Origin: JADKIH01 sp031385005
GTDB lineage: Bacteria; Bacteroidota; Bacteroidia; AKYH767-A; 2013-40CM-41-45
Direction of reading: 5' to 3'
Assembly: GCA_031385005.1 (NCBI GenBank)
Contig: JANNBB010000008.1
Coordinates: forward strand, 1-64,000
DNA length: 64,000 nt
The position numbers and the translations under genes are program-made. The first letter of the stretch is position 1, and every line of letters starts with the position of its first letter. Below the pieces are notes generated by a model that saw only the letters and a list, made by a program, of their open reading frames with translations, searched no databases and was not told where the DNA came from. This document shows, one piece after another, positions 27,985-36,661 of this stretch.

Positions 27985-29055
27985 ATGAATTTAACTTCTA
28001 CATTCAGAAATAAAAAAGTATTCCTCACAGGTCATACAGGCTTTAAAGGCTCATGGCTAAGTGTTTGGTTAACGTTGATGGGAGCAGAAGTTAAAGGATA
28101 TGCATTAGCTCCGGAAAAAAAATCTCTTTTCAACGAAGTTTATCCTCAACTCAAAATTGATTCTGTAATCGCAGACATTAGAAATAAAGAAAAGTTAATT
28201 CAAGAAGTCGCCTCGTTTAATCCTGATTTTATTTTTCATTTAGCTGCCCAACCCTTGGTCAGGGAATCCTATAAATTCCCTACAGAAACATTTGACATCA
28301 ATATTATCGGTACCGTTCATGTGCTCGACGCACTTCGTAACCTTAAAAAAAAATGTATTTGCGTTATTGTTACTACTGATAAGGTTTATGAAAACTTCGA
28401 AAAAAATTACGCTTACAAAGAGTCGGATAAATTGGGAGGACACGATCCTTACAGCGCAAGTAAAGCAGCTGCAGAGATTGTCACTGGTTCGTATCGCCTT
28501 TCTTTCTTTAATCCCTTGGAAATCAAAAAACATAAGAAGTCAGTTGCAACAGGACGGGCAGGAAACGTGATAGGAGGTGGCGACTATGCTCCAGATAGAA
28601 TCATGCCGGATATTTTTCGCTCACTGACTTCTTCTTCTGTTATTAATGTTCGTAATCCCAAGGCCATCCGACCCTGGCAACATGTATTAGAACCTCTTCA
28701 TGGTTATTTGACACTTGCTTCATTCATGAATTCAAATCCGGGTAAATCGAGTCCGGGTTATAATTTCGGACCACGTTTAAATGATACCTTTACTGTCGAA
28801 CAGCTTGTCAAACAAGCTATCGAATGTTGGGGTGATGGTAAATATAAATTACACAATGAAAAAAACGCTCCTCATGAAGCCGGTTTATTGAAACTAAATA
28901 TTCAAAAAGCAAAACAGGAGTTGAATTGGCAACCGAAATGGAAGGCCTCCACTGCGATACAACATACTGTCAGTTGGTACAAGAATAATCTCAATAAAAA
29001 TTCAAATGCTTTTCAATTGTGTGAAGAGGATATATTAGCATACCTGAAGAAATGA
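27985..29055 (+). CDS. rfbG: CDP-glucose 4,6-dehydratase
   Basis: The 356-residue extended SDR enzyme converts CDP-glucose to CDP-4-keto-6-deoxyglucose. The nucleotide-binding loop FLTGHTGFKGSWLS near the N-terminus, the TTDKVYEN segment and the catalytic YSASK (in DPYSASKAAAE) are present, and the sequence GNVIGGGDYAPDRIMPD is diagnostic of RfbG. It follows rfbF directly, and its stop overlaps the start of the next gene by four bases, implying translational coupling. Confidence 0.95.
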   Translation: MNLTSTFRNKKVFLTGHTGFKGSWLSVWLTLMGAEVKGYALAPEKKSLFNEVYPQLKIDSVIADIRNKEKLIQEVASFNPDFIFHLAAQPLVRESYKFPTETFDINIIGTVHVLDALRNLKKKCICVIVTTDKVYENFEKNYAYKESDKLGGHDPYSASKAAAEIVTGSYRLSFFNPLEIKKHKKSVATGRAGNVIGGGDYAPDRIMPDIFRSLTSSSVINVRNPKAIRPWQHVLEPLHGYLTLASFMNSNPGKSSPGYNFGPRLNDTFTVEQLVKQAIECWGDGKYKLHNEKNAPHEAGLLKLNIQKAKQELNWQPKWKASTAIQHTVSWYKNNLNKNSNAFQLCEEDILAYLKK

Positions 29056-30272
29056 AATCAATACAACATAAAATAGGTTCCTGCCGAATCTGTAATTTCC
29101 CAAAACTAAAGACCATCATTCTTCTGGAGAAGATGCCTTTGACTGATGAATTTGTTACAAAGGATGGGATCGGAAAGGAATTTTTGGGAAATATTGAAAT
29201 TGCCATTTGTGAAAATTGTGGATGTTCACAAAACATTTACAACACCGATATGGATGAATACTACAATGAATACACCTATAGCGTTCAGTCTTCCGGTTTT
29301 GCAATATCATTTATGAAAACGCTTGCTAAAAGAGTTAAAGAAAAATATTTCAAATCACTTTCACGACCTAAAGTGATAGAAATAGGAAGCGGAACCGGTG
29401 AGCAATTACTCGAGTTCAAAAGACTGGGCTTCGATGTTCTTGGAGTTGAACCTTCGGAAAAGTTAGTAGACTATGCCAATAGCATAAATATACCAACGCT
29501 ACATGCCTTCTTCGATGAGCAAATTTCTGAAAAGTTGCCGGTGGATTTTCAGCATGTTGATTTGATAATCAGCAGCTATACTTTTGATCATATTCCGCAA
29601 CCGGTTTCTGTGTTAAAAAAAATTCATTCTATTCTTAATCCCGGCGGTATTACCATTCACGAAGTACATGATCTCGGCTTAATAAAAAAACGAAATGAAT
29701 ATTGCCTCTTTGAACACGAACATTATACCTACCTGAACGACCGGACAATGTCCTATGTACTTGGCGAAAATGGATTCGAAATAGATACTTATGACTTGCT
29801 TTCGCAAAATGAAAAGCGGGCAAATTCGCTTTTAGTGGCCGCAAGAAAGTCAAGTAAGCCGATCAAATATATCGTAGAAGTTGACTTTGAATTGAACGAA
29901 TTAAAAGCACTTAATAAAAATGTACAAGAAAGTGTTTTTAGAATTCAGAACTGGTTAAAGGAAAATGCCGGAAAGAAAATTGTCGCCTATGGTGCTGGCG
30001 GTAGAGGAATCATGACTATTGCAGCTTTAAACGATTATTCAGGCATCTCTTACATTGTAGATAAAAATCCTAAGGCAAAAAATATTTTTGCACCTAAATC
30101 TCATCTTCCTGTTTTTGGCTTAGATGAATTGGGTGTTAATCGTGCCGATAAAGTCCTTGTTTTCAGTTTTGGTTATTACAAAGAAATTGTTGAAGAATTA
30201 AACAGGAAATATCAGTATAAGCCGGACCAATTCACTTCCATTTTGGAGTTACTCGAATTCAATCATGCCTGA
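29052..30272 (+). CDS. Sugar C-methyltransferase (TylCIII-like), first copy
   Basis: The 406-residue protein has the three-part layout of NDP-sugar C-methyltransferases. It has an N-terminal zinc-binding module (CRICNFPK, CENCGCSQ), a class I SAM domain (VIEIGSGTGEQLLEF, then DLIISSYTFDHIPQP), and a C-terminal Rossmann-like domain with YGAGGRGIM. Members methylate a carbon next to the keto group of a nucleotide-linked keto-deoxysugar, usually C3. The start overlaps the rfbG stop (ATGA), so the substrate is probably derived from CDP-4-keto-6-deoxyglucose. A second, divergent relative is encoded at 32971. Confidence 0.85.
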   Translation: MKSIQHKIGSCRICNFPKLKTIILLEKMPLTDEFVTKDGIGKEFLGNIEIAICENCGCSQNIYNTDMDEYYNEYTYSVQSSGFAISFMKTLAKRVKEKYFKSLSRPKVIEIGSGTGEQLLEFKRLGFDVLGVEPSEKLVDYANSINIPTLHAFFDEQISEKLPVDFQHVDLIISSYTFDHIPQPVSVLKKIHSILNPGGITIHEVHDLGLIKKRNEYCLFEHEHYTYLNDRTMSYVLGENGFEIDTYDLLSQNEKRANSLLVAARKSSKPIKYIVEVDFELNELKALNKNVQESVFRIQNWLKENAGKKIVAYGAGGRGIMTIAALNDYSGISYIVDKNPKAKNIFAPKSHLPVFGLDELGVNRADKVLVFSFGYYKEIVEELNRKYQYKPDQFTSILELLEFNHA

Positions 30273-31197
30273 AATAATCATTCATGGAGCTTCCAGTTTT
30301 TTAGGCAAACATTTTATTAGAAAGTTGATTGCCGAAAAAAATCATGTAATTGTTTTTGCCCGCAAGTCAACCAACCTTTCTGCGATTGAAAATAATCCCC
30401 TCGTTCATATTTACAGGTATCAGCAATCTTTGGATGAAATTAATACTGTCAGTATAGCTATTAATCGTCCGGTTTTTCTTGAGTTTTCCTGGCATGGCGT
30501 ATTTGGCAGTGAAAGAAATAATGAGGAACAATTAACAGTTAATATTCCACTTATAAAATCTTCCGTAGAATTAGCGCACCGACTGAATGCAAAACATTGG
30601 ATTGGGATTGGATCCCAGGCAGAATACGGGAATTTGGATAAGCGTATTTCGGAAAGCGATATTTGTCGTCCAACTACCCTGTACGGAAAAGCAAAACTGC
30701 AATGTTCTGAAATATCCGCTGATTTGTGTAAACAATATGGAATCGAGTATTCATGGCTCCGGCTTTTTTCGGTTTATGGTCCCGACGATAACCATGAATG
30801 GCTGATTCAGTATCTGATAAAGGAAATGCTTGCTAATAAAGATATAAATGTCACCAAAGGTGAACAGTTATGGGATTACCTTTATATTGATGACATTTCT
30901 GATGCTCTTCTTAAATTGGCTCATCTTAAAGGAGTCGGTAAAGCAAATTTGGGTTCTGGAAAAGGAAATAGTGTAAAATCGATCATTGAAAAGATAAAAG
31001 AGCTTACATATTCAAAATCAAAAATTAATTTTGGGGCAATTCCTTATCGTGACGATCAGGTAATGTTAATGGAAGCTGATATTCGTAAGTTGTCTGATCA
31101 CCTGAATTGGAAACCTGAAATCGACATTAACGAAGGTTTAAAAAGAACAATTAATTCATTAGTGAAGAGTTCCGATAAATTGAAACCTGCTGTCTGA
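30265..31197 (+). CDS. NAD-dependent sugar epimerase/dehydratase family protein
   Basis: The 310-residue extended SDR has the nucleotide-binding loop HGASSFLGKHF at the N-terminus, the catalytic pair in TLYGKAKL (YxxxK), and the substrate-side segment RLFSVYGPDDNHEWL. Within this operon it most likely epimerises or reduces the 4-keto group of the CDP-sugar intermediate; which of the two cannot be told from sequence. It overlaps the preceding methyltransferase gene by eight bases. Confidence 0.85.
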   Translation: MPEIIIHGASSFLGKHFIRKLIAEKNHVIVFARKSTNLSAIENNPLVHIYRYQQSLDEINTVSIAINRPVFLEFSWHGVFGSERNNEEQLTVNIPLIKSSVELAHRLNAKHWIGIGSQAEYGNLDKRISESDICRPTTLYGKAKLQCSEISADLCKQYGIEYSWLRLFSVYGPDDNHEWLIQYLIKEMLANKDINVTKGEQLWDYLYIDDISDALLKLAHLKGVGKANLGSGKGNSVKSIIEKIKELTYSKSKINFGAIPYRDDQVMLMEADIRKLSDHLNWKPEIDINEGLKRTINSLVKSSDKLKPAV

Positions 31198-31211
31198 AAA
31201 ATTATTATTCA

Positions 31212-32006
31212 ATGAAAGATCTAATTCAAGAAACTAAGAATATTCGAAAATCAATTCTGTTGATGAATCATCGGGCAAATGCTTCGCATAGTGGATCTGC
31301 TCTTTCAATTGTTGAATTACTCACTGTGCTTTATTTTAAGTACCTGAAAATTGATAGGAAAAATCTAAAAGATAATAAAAGAGACAAATTTATCTTAAGC
31401 AAAGGTCATGCAAGCAGTGCCTTATATGCAACCTTGGCAGAATGGGGGGCATTTGAAAAAAGTTTTCTCGATAAATTTTATATTGATGGCGGAATTTTGC
31501 CAGGGCATGTGGATATGGAAGCAGCCCCGGGTTTGGAATGCGCAGCAGGTTCTTTAGGCCACGGTTTGTCTATAGGATTAGGAATGGCTATTGCTTCGAA
31601 GTATCAAAAACTACCATCCAGAGTTGTAGTGATGATAAGTGATGGTGAGTTGAATGAAGGAAGTATATGGGAGCCGCTTTTACTCGCACCTCATTTGAAA
31701 CTGGATAACTTGACTGTAATTGTTGACTACAATAAAATTCAAAGCTTTGGTATTACCAATGAAGTTGTCAATCTTGAACCATTAGGCGAAAAACTAAAAT
31801 CATTCAACTGGCATCTTATTGAAATAGACGGGCACGATATGATGCAAATTGAAAATGCTCTTAATGAGAAAACAGATAAACCCAAAATTATTGTGGCACA
31901 TACTACTAAGGGTAAAGGTGTTAGCTTTATGGAAAACAAACTCGAATGGCATTATCGTTCACCGAATAAAGAGTTACTCGAACAAGCATATCTTGAACTA
32001 AACTAA
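31212..32006 (+). CDS. Split transketolase, N-terminal (TPP-binding) subunit
   Basis: The 264-residue protein is the thiamine-diphosphate half of a two-gene transketolase. It shows SKGHASSALYATLAEWG, GSLGHGLSIGLGMA and the TPP/Mg motif GDGELNEGSIWEP ending in DYNKIQSFG. The partner half lies 36 bases downstream. Split transketolases can be housekeeping, but this pair is embedded in a CDP-sugar operon, so transfer of a two-carbon unit to a keto-sugar is a reasonable inference. No other transketolase is in the window. Confidence 0.9.
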   Translation: MKDLIQETKNIRKSILLMNHRANASHSGSALSIVELLTVLYFKYLKIDRKNLKDNKRDKFILSKGHASSALYATLAEWGAFEKSFLDKFYIDGGILPGHVDMEAAPGLECAAGSLGHGLSIGLGMAIASKYQKLPSRVVVMISDGELNEGSIWEPLLLAPHLKLDNLTVIVDYNKIQSFGITNEVVNLEPLGEKLKSFNWHLIEIDGHDMMQIENALNEKTDKPKIIVAHTTKGKGVSFMENKLEWHYRSPNKELLEQAYLELN

Positions 32007-32042
32007 TTTTATTTTGTTTCGAATGTAACAAGGGATTGAAAA

Positions 32043-32966
32043 ATGAGAAAAACATTTATAAATACATTAGTTGAATTAGCCAGAAAAGATGAACGCATCT
32101 TTCTCATTACACCCGATATTGGATATTCCGTGCTGGAGGTTTTCATGAATGAATTTCCTCATCGCTCCTTGAATGTAGGCGTTGCAGAACAAAATGCTGT
32201 TGGGATTGCAGCCGGAATGGCATTAAACGGATTGATCCCTTATGTCTATACAATCAATCCTTTTGTATGTATGAGACCATTCGAACAAATTCGAGTGGAT
32301 GTCGCATACATGAATACGAACGTCAGAATCGTTGGAGTAGGTGCTGGATTTTCTTACGGTAGTGCAGGCGCTACGCATCACTCTATAGAAGATATTGCCA
32401 TTATGCGGGCTTTACCAAATATGACGGTTGTTTGTCCGGGTGATCCTTGGGAAGTCAGTGAAGCACTTAAAGCATCTGTAGATTATAAAGGTCCTATGTT
32501 TTTCAGATTAGGAAAACAAGGAGAACCGGTAATCAATAACCCCAAATCAAAATTCAAAATAGGAAAGGCAAATAAAATTCGAACCGGAAAAGATTTGCAC
32601 ATAATTTCTACAAGTAATACTTTGGAAATTGCCAACAATGTTTGTGAAATTCTAAAGACAAAAAAAATTAATGCCGGTTTGTTAAGTATGCATACAATCA
32701 AGCCGTTCGATAATAAGGCCGTCATTGATTTATTGAAAACAAAAAAACCGATTTTCACAATTGAAGAACATAATATTATCGGCGGATTGGGAAGTGCTGT
32801 TTCTGAAGTTATCGCAGAAAGCGGATTTAATCCATTGTTCAAACGATTTGGAGTAAATGACAAATATTCTCATTATGTGGGAAGTCATGATTTTATTAGA
32901 GCAAAATTTGGAATTACAAAAGAAAATATTTCCAAAAATATTTTAAAATTAATTGGTAAAAAATAG
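32043..32966 (+). CDS. Split transketolase, C-terminal subunit
   Basis: The 307-residue partner contains the pyrimidine-binding domain (VGVAEQNAVGIAAGMALNG, including the catalytic Glu, and GAGFSYGSAGATHHS) and the C-terminal transketolase domain (TIEEHNIIGGLGSAVSE). Together with the previous gene it would form an A2B2 enzyme. It ends four bases before the start of the second C-methyltransferase gene, keeping the operon uninterrupted. Confidence 0.9.
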   Translation: MRKTFINTLVELARKDERIFLITPDIGYSVLEVFMNEFPHRSLNVGVAEQNAVGIAAGMALNGLIPYVYTINPFVCMRPFEQIRVDVAYMNTNVRIVGVGAGFSYGSAGATHHSIEDIAIMRALPNMTVVCPGDPWEVSEALKASVDYKGPMFFRLGKQGEPVINNPKSKFKIGKANKIRTGKDLHIISTSNTLEIANNVCEILKTKKINAGLLSMHTIKPFDNKAVIDLLKTKKPIFTIEEHNIIGGLGSAVSEVIAESGFNPLFKRFGVNDKYSHYVGSHDFIRAKFGITKENISKNILKLIGKK

Positions 32967-32970
32967 TAAG

Positions 32971-34107
32971 ATGAGTATTCGCAATTGTAAAATCTGTAAT
33001 AGAAATAACTTAAAAGTGTTTATTTCATTTGACAAGTATCCTAAAACCATTTCAAATCTTTTTAACGACAGTGAAGTCGCAAAAAAAGATTTCGAAAAAA
33101 TATCTTTTGTACAATGTGACTTTTGCCACCACGTCCAGATTTCAGAGGATATGCCCCAATATTTTTATGAAGAATACATAATGACCGTTAGTCATTCTCC
33201 GAAGATGAATAATTTTCAAAAAGAACAAGCAGCTTTTTTTATTGAAAAATTTAAATTGAAGAATAAGAATATACTGGAGGTAGGTTGTGGAGATGGTAAT
33301 TTCTTAAGCATTTTACAAGGGCTAAATGTAAATGCCTATGGTAATGAGCCATCCAGACCATTTAGGGAGTTGGCTCTTAAAAAAGGATTGAAAGTAGACG
33401 ATTTATTCGTTGATGAAAACTATAATCACCCGACGGCTCCATTTGACGCAGTTGTCTCTAGAGAGGTTATGGAACACGTTCCACAGCCGATCGAATTTCT
33501 GAGAAATATCCGAAGAGTAGTAAAAAGTGATGGATATGTCTTAATTGAAGTACCTAATTTTGAAAAGGCAATAGACCAATTAAGATATTATGACATGTTT
33601 CCTGACCATTTATCTTATTTCACACGTGAATCATTAACGGCGGCATTACTTATTAGTGGCTTTAAAAATATTGAAATATTTTACGGAATGGATGATGAAT
33701 TTATTTATGCAACTGCGCAAAATCATTCTGTCGATAACAACGGGTTAATTTATGCGAAGAATAAGATACAAACTGATTTTGAAGAACTCTTTTCTAAATA
33801 TAAACAAATTGCGGTTTGGGGTGCAGGAGGAAAAGGAATAGCAGCTCTTGGATCATTAAGAAATAGTACAAATATTAAATACGTTGTCGATTCAGATCCT
33901 TTTAAACAAAACAAGTTTCTGCCATCCTCCGGTATTAAAGTAATAAGTCCAACAGAGTTTTTCTCCGATTCAAATATTGATTTACTTGTCATCACTAATT
34001 TAGCTTATACAGATGAAATAATTAACATTTTGAAGAAAAATAATTTTAACTCTGATGTAAAGATTTTATCAAAAGACGGCATCACTGATTTGACAGCAAT
34101 TCTGTAA
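32971..34107 (+). CDS. Sugar C-methyltransferase, second copy
   Basis: From ATG 32971 the product has 378 residues with the same architecture as the gene at 29052: an N-terminal zinc site (CKICNRNN, QCDFCHH), a SAM-binding domain (ILEVGCGDGNFLSIL, SREVMEHVPQP) and a C-terminal Rossmann-like part (VWGAGGKGIAALG). An in-frame TTG at 32953 lies before the previous stop and is unlikely. The two copies are clearly divergent in sequence, so they probably act at different steps or positions rather than being a recent duplication. Confidence 0.85.
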   Translation: MSIRNCKICNRNNLKVFISFDKYPKTISNLFNDSEVAKKDFEKISFVQCDFCHHVQISEDMPQYFYEEYIMTVSHSPKMNNFQKEQAAFFIEKFKLKNKNILEVGCGDGNFLSILQGLNVNAYGNEPSRPFRELALKKGLKVDDLFVDENYNHPTAPFDAVVSREVMEHVPQPIEFLRNIRRVVKSDGYVLIEVPNFEKAIDQLRYYDMFPDHLSYFTRESLTAALLISGFKNIEIFYGMDDEFIYATAQNHSVDNNGLIYAKNKIQTDFEELFSKYKQIAVWGAGGKGIAALGSLRNSTNIKYVVDSDPFKQNKFLPSSGIKVISPTEFFSDSNIDLLVITNLAYTDEIINILKKNNFNSDVKILSKDGITDLTAIL

Positions 34108-34128
34108 CCAAAACTTGATTAACGATAC

Positions 34129-35223
34129 TTGAAAAAAACTCTTACAATTTCAATTCCTACCTGGAACCGGTCTTTTTATTTGAAAGAGTTGCTTCACGAA
34201 TTGACAGCACAAATAATTACATACAATCTTCAGGAACAAATTGATATTTTAGTCTCTAATAATAATTCAGATGATGATACTGAAATAGTTGTTGATGTTT
34301 TTAAAAGTAAATATTCATTTATTCGTTATAACAAAAACTCAAGTAACATTGGCGCAAAATCAAATGTAATAAAATCAATGGCATTAGCTGAATCTGAATT
34401 TGTCTTGATTTTAGGCGATGACGATAGAATCAGAAAGGATTGTTTAAAAGACATACTCGAGATATTAAAATCAAAATCTGATATTGGAGTTGTTATCGAT
34501 ACTTCAATTTCTAAAGTAAAAAGTAGTCATCAAAATGGAGTTATTAAGCTTGAGGATATGCTTAAATTATTTTATTGGTATATCGGTAATGCCGGTTTGT
34601 TTATTATGAGAACCGATTTTATTAAAGATCTGTTAAACAAATTTAGCTATGATGAATTCAATGAATGTTGGCCACAGACTCAGGCGATGATCGTTGGAGT
34701 TCAAACAAACAATAAGTATAAGTGCTATTTACACGAATTAAATATTCATTCTGGTAGCATTCATGCGGATGTTATGATTTACAATTCTTTTTATTTATGG
34801 CGAACCTGTAGTCTTGAATTAGTTAAAGCAATTGATGGGATAAAAAATTTGGTGACGTTAGATGTTTATCAATCTGCAAGAATATATATTAAAAAGAGTT
34901 TGCCTCAGCAATTTTTTAATATACTTCAATGTGCAGTTTTTGTTGATGACAGCGATAATCGTAAAAAGACATATAAACACATAAGCAAAAATCTAAACCT
35001 ATTTTCCACCTATGAAAAAGCAATATTTTTTGTTGTAATTTTTGTACTTTATTTACCTATCTCCATCTCCCAACCCCTTTCCAACCTCGCTATCTTCCTC
35101 CTAAAAGGAAAAAAAGGTCTCGACAAAAAAAATAATTTCGTCAAGCATGAACTGGCCAAAAAGGAGAAATTGAAATTGAGCAAATCCGGCGCTATTCGAA
35201 CGCTCGAATTTGAAATTGAGTAA
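34129..35223 (+). CDS. GT2 family glycosyltransferase
   Basis: The 364-residue protein has a GT-A fold start (TISIPTWNRSFYLKELL), the donor-binding loop VSNNNSDDDT and the metal motif ILGDDDR. A hydrophobic segment near residues 298-325 suggests peripheral or single-pass membrane attachment. Initiation appears to be at a TTG codon (34129), as no suitable ATG is in frame. It probably transfers the operon's unusual sugar to a lipid-linked glycan. The end is 7 bases from the convergent kelch gene. Confidence 0.85.
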   Translation: MKKTLTISIPTWNRSFYLKELLHELTAQIITYNLQEQIDILVSNNNSDDDTEIVVDVFKSKYSFIRYNKNSSNIGAKSNVIKSMALAESEFVLILGDDDRIRKDCLKDILEILKSKSDIGVVIDTSISKVKSSHQNGVIKLEDMLKLFYWYIGNAGLFIMRTDFIKDLLNKFSYDEFNECWPQTQAMIVGVQTNNKYKCYLHELNIHSGSIHADVMIYNSFYLWRTCSLELVKAIDGIKNLVTLDVYQSARIYIKKSLPQQFFNILQCAVFVDDSDNRKKTYKHISKNLNLFSTYEKAIFFVVIFVLYLPISISQPLSNLAIFLLKGKKGLDKKNNFVKHELAKKEKLKLSKSGAIRTLEFEIE

Positions 35224-35230
35224 GTATTTT

Positions 35231-36424
35231 TTACAACACAAACTTTCCGGACTTCACAGGTTTGCCTTTTGCTGAAAAGATATAGAGGTAAACGCCTCCT
35301 GCCAGGGTTGGTAATTCAACAGATGTAAGCTCGCTCTGAAGAGTTACTTCTGCGTTATTTACTTCTTTTCCTTCCAATGTATAAATCCTCACATTTAAGT
35401 GATGTATGTTATTCAATCCCGAATGTATGAATAACTCATTCCTCGAACTGCTGTAACTAACAGTCAGATTCGAATAGATGTTTTCTTCAATGCTGTTCAA
35501 CTCACAGTTTCTATACATGTCCGAAAGTGAAATCGGGCTGACGATTCCATTGTAAGAACCTGTTCCAACGTAAATACATTGCGAAATGACAAATCCTGCC
35601 GGAGCATAGCGGCTTGAGGACGGCAAGGTGTCGAATGCCTGCCACACATCCAGCGCCGGATCATAGGTCCAGAAATCGTTGAAGTAAGATGTGTTATTGT
35701 ATCCTGTTCCAAGAAAAACCTTGCCTACACAATACAGGGTGATGGCTCCTCTTCTGGCTCCTCCCGGGAAAGTTGTTTTTTGTGACCAGGTAGCATTGCC
35801 AGGATCATATTCCCACCAATCGCTGTAACTTGTTCCATTGTTGTATCCCAGTCCTAAATATATTTTTCCATTGGCAACTACTCCTGATGCATGTTGTCTC
35901 GCCGAACCGGGAAAACCGGTAAGTTGTGTCCAACTATCTGTCGATACATTGTATTTCCAAAAATCGTTTAGGCAAGTACCATTGAATCCTGTTGCTAAGT
36001 AACCGTCTCCATTTAATGCAAATCCTATCGTGGAGTATCTGGCAGAACCGGGAAAATTATTTTTGTGCGACCAGGAATTCAACAATTGATCATAACTCCA
36101 TACCGAATTGTGTTGAGTAGATGCACTATATCCACATGCTACATAAGCAATGTTGCCGATTACAAAAACGGCCGGACTAATGCGTCCATCACCCGGATAA
36201 TCGGCTTTTTGTGTCCATGTTGCACCGTTGAATTCCCATAGGTCTGTTTTCTCCCCTGTATTGTTTCGTCCGCATCCGGCATAACCTTTATTGTTCAATG
36301 TGAAATAAGTAGTGATTTCCCTTGTTCCTCCTCCAAAATCAGGAACAGGTTGCCATCCGGCATTTACTCTTACTGAAAAAGTCATTAAAAAATACAGGAA
36401 ACAGAGAGGTAGTTTTAATTTCAT
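35231..36424 (-). CDS. Kelch-repeat protein with T9SS sorting domain
   Basis: The 397-residue product has a signal peptide (about 1-22) followed by about six kelch-like repeats of 45-50 residues (DLWEFNGATWTQKADYPG, SVWSYDQLLNSWSHKNNFPG and similar), giving a beta-propeller. The last 75 residues (LTVSYSSSRNELFIHSG, VRIYTLEGKEV, LAGGVYLYIFSAKGK) form a type A T9SS sorting domain. It is expected to be secreted or surface-anchored. The binding target is unknown. Confidence 0.85.
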   Translation of the reverse strand: MKLKLPLCFLYFLMTFSVRVNAGWQPVPDFGGGTREITTYFTLNNKGYAGCGRNNTGEKTDLWEFNGATWTQKADYPGDGRISPAVFVIGNIAYVACGYSASTQHNSVWSYDQLLNSWSHKNNFPGSARYSTIGFALNGDGYLATGFNGTCLNDFWKYNVSTDSWTQLTGFPGSARQHASGVVANGKIYLGLGYNNGTSYSDWWEYDPGNATWSQKTTFPGGARRGAITLYCVGKVFLGTGYNNTSYFNDFWTYDPALDVWQAFDTLPSSSRYAPAGFVISQCIYVGTGSYNGIVSPISLSDMYRNCELNSIEENIYSNLTVSYSSSRNELFIHSGLNNIHHLNVRIYTLEGKEVNNAEVTLQSELTSVELPTLAGGVYLYIFSAKGKPVKSGKFVL

Positions 36425-36661
36425 ATTACTTAATTTTATTGTTTCAAATATAAACTTTAAAACTGAAAAGCTAAAATTAATTTAAATCGTAAATTATCAA
36501 ATAAAACAACCTAATTCTGCGGGAGTATATTTCTATCACTTGAAATTATTCACTTATTCGGAGATAAATTTTAATAAGGCTAACCCATTTTACCTAAATT
36601 GTCTAAGCTCCTGAAATAAAATTATATTTGCTCACCCAATCTATGATTGACTGTTTGTCCA

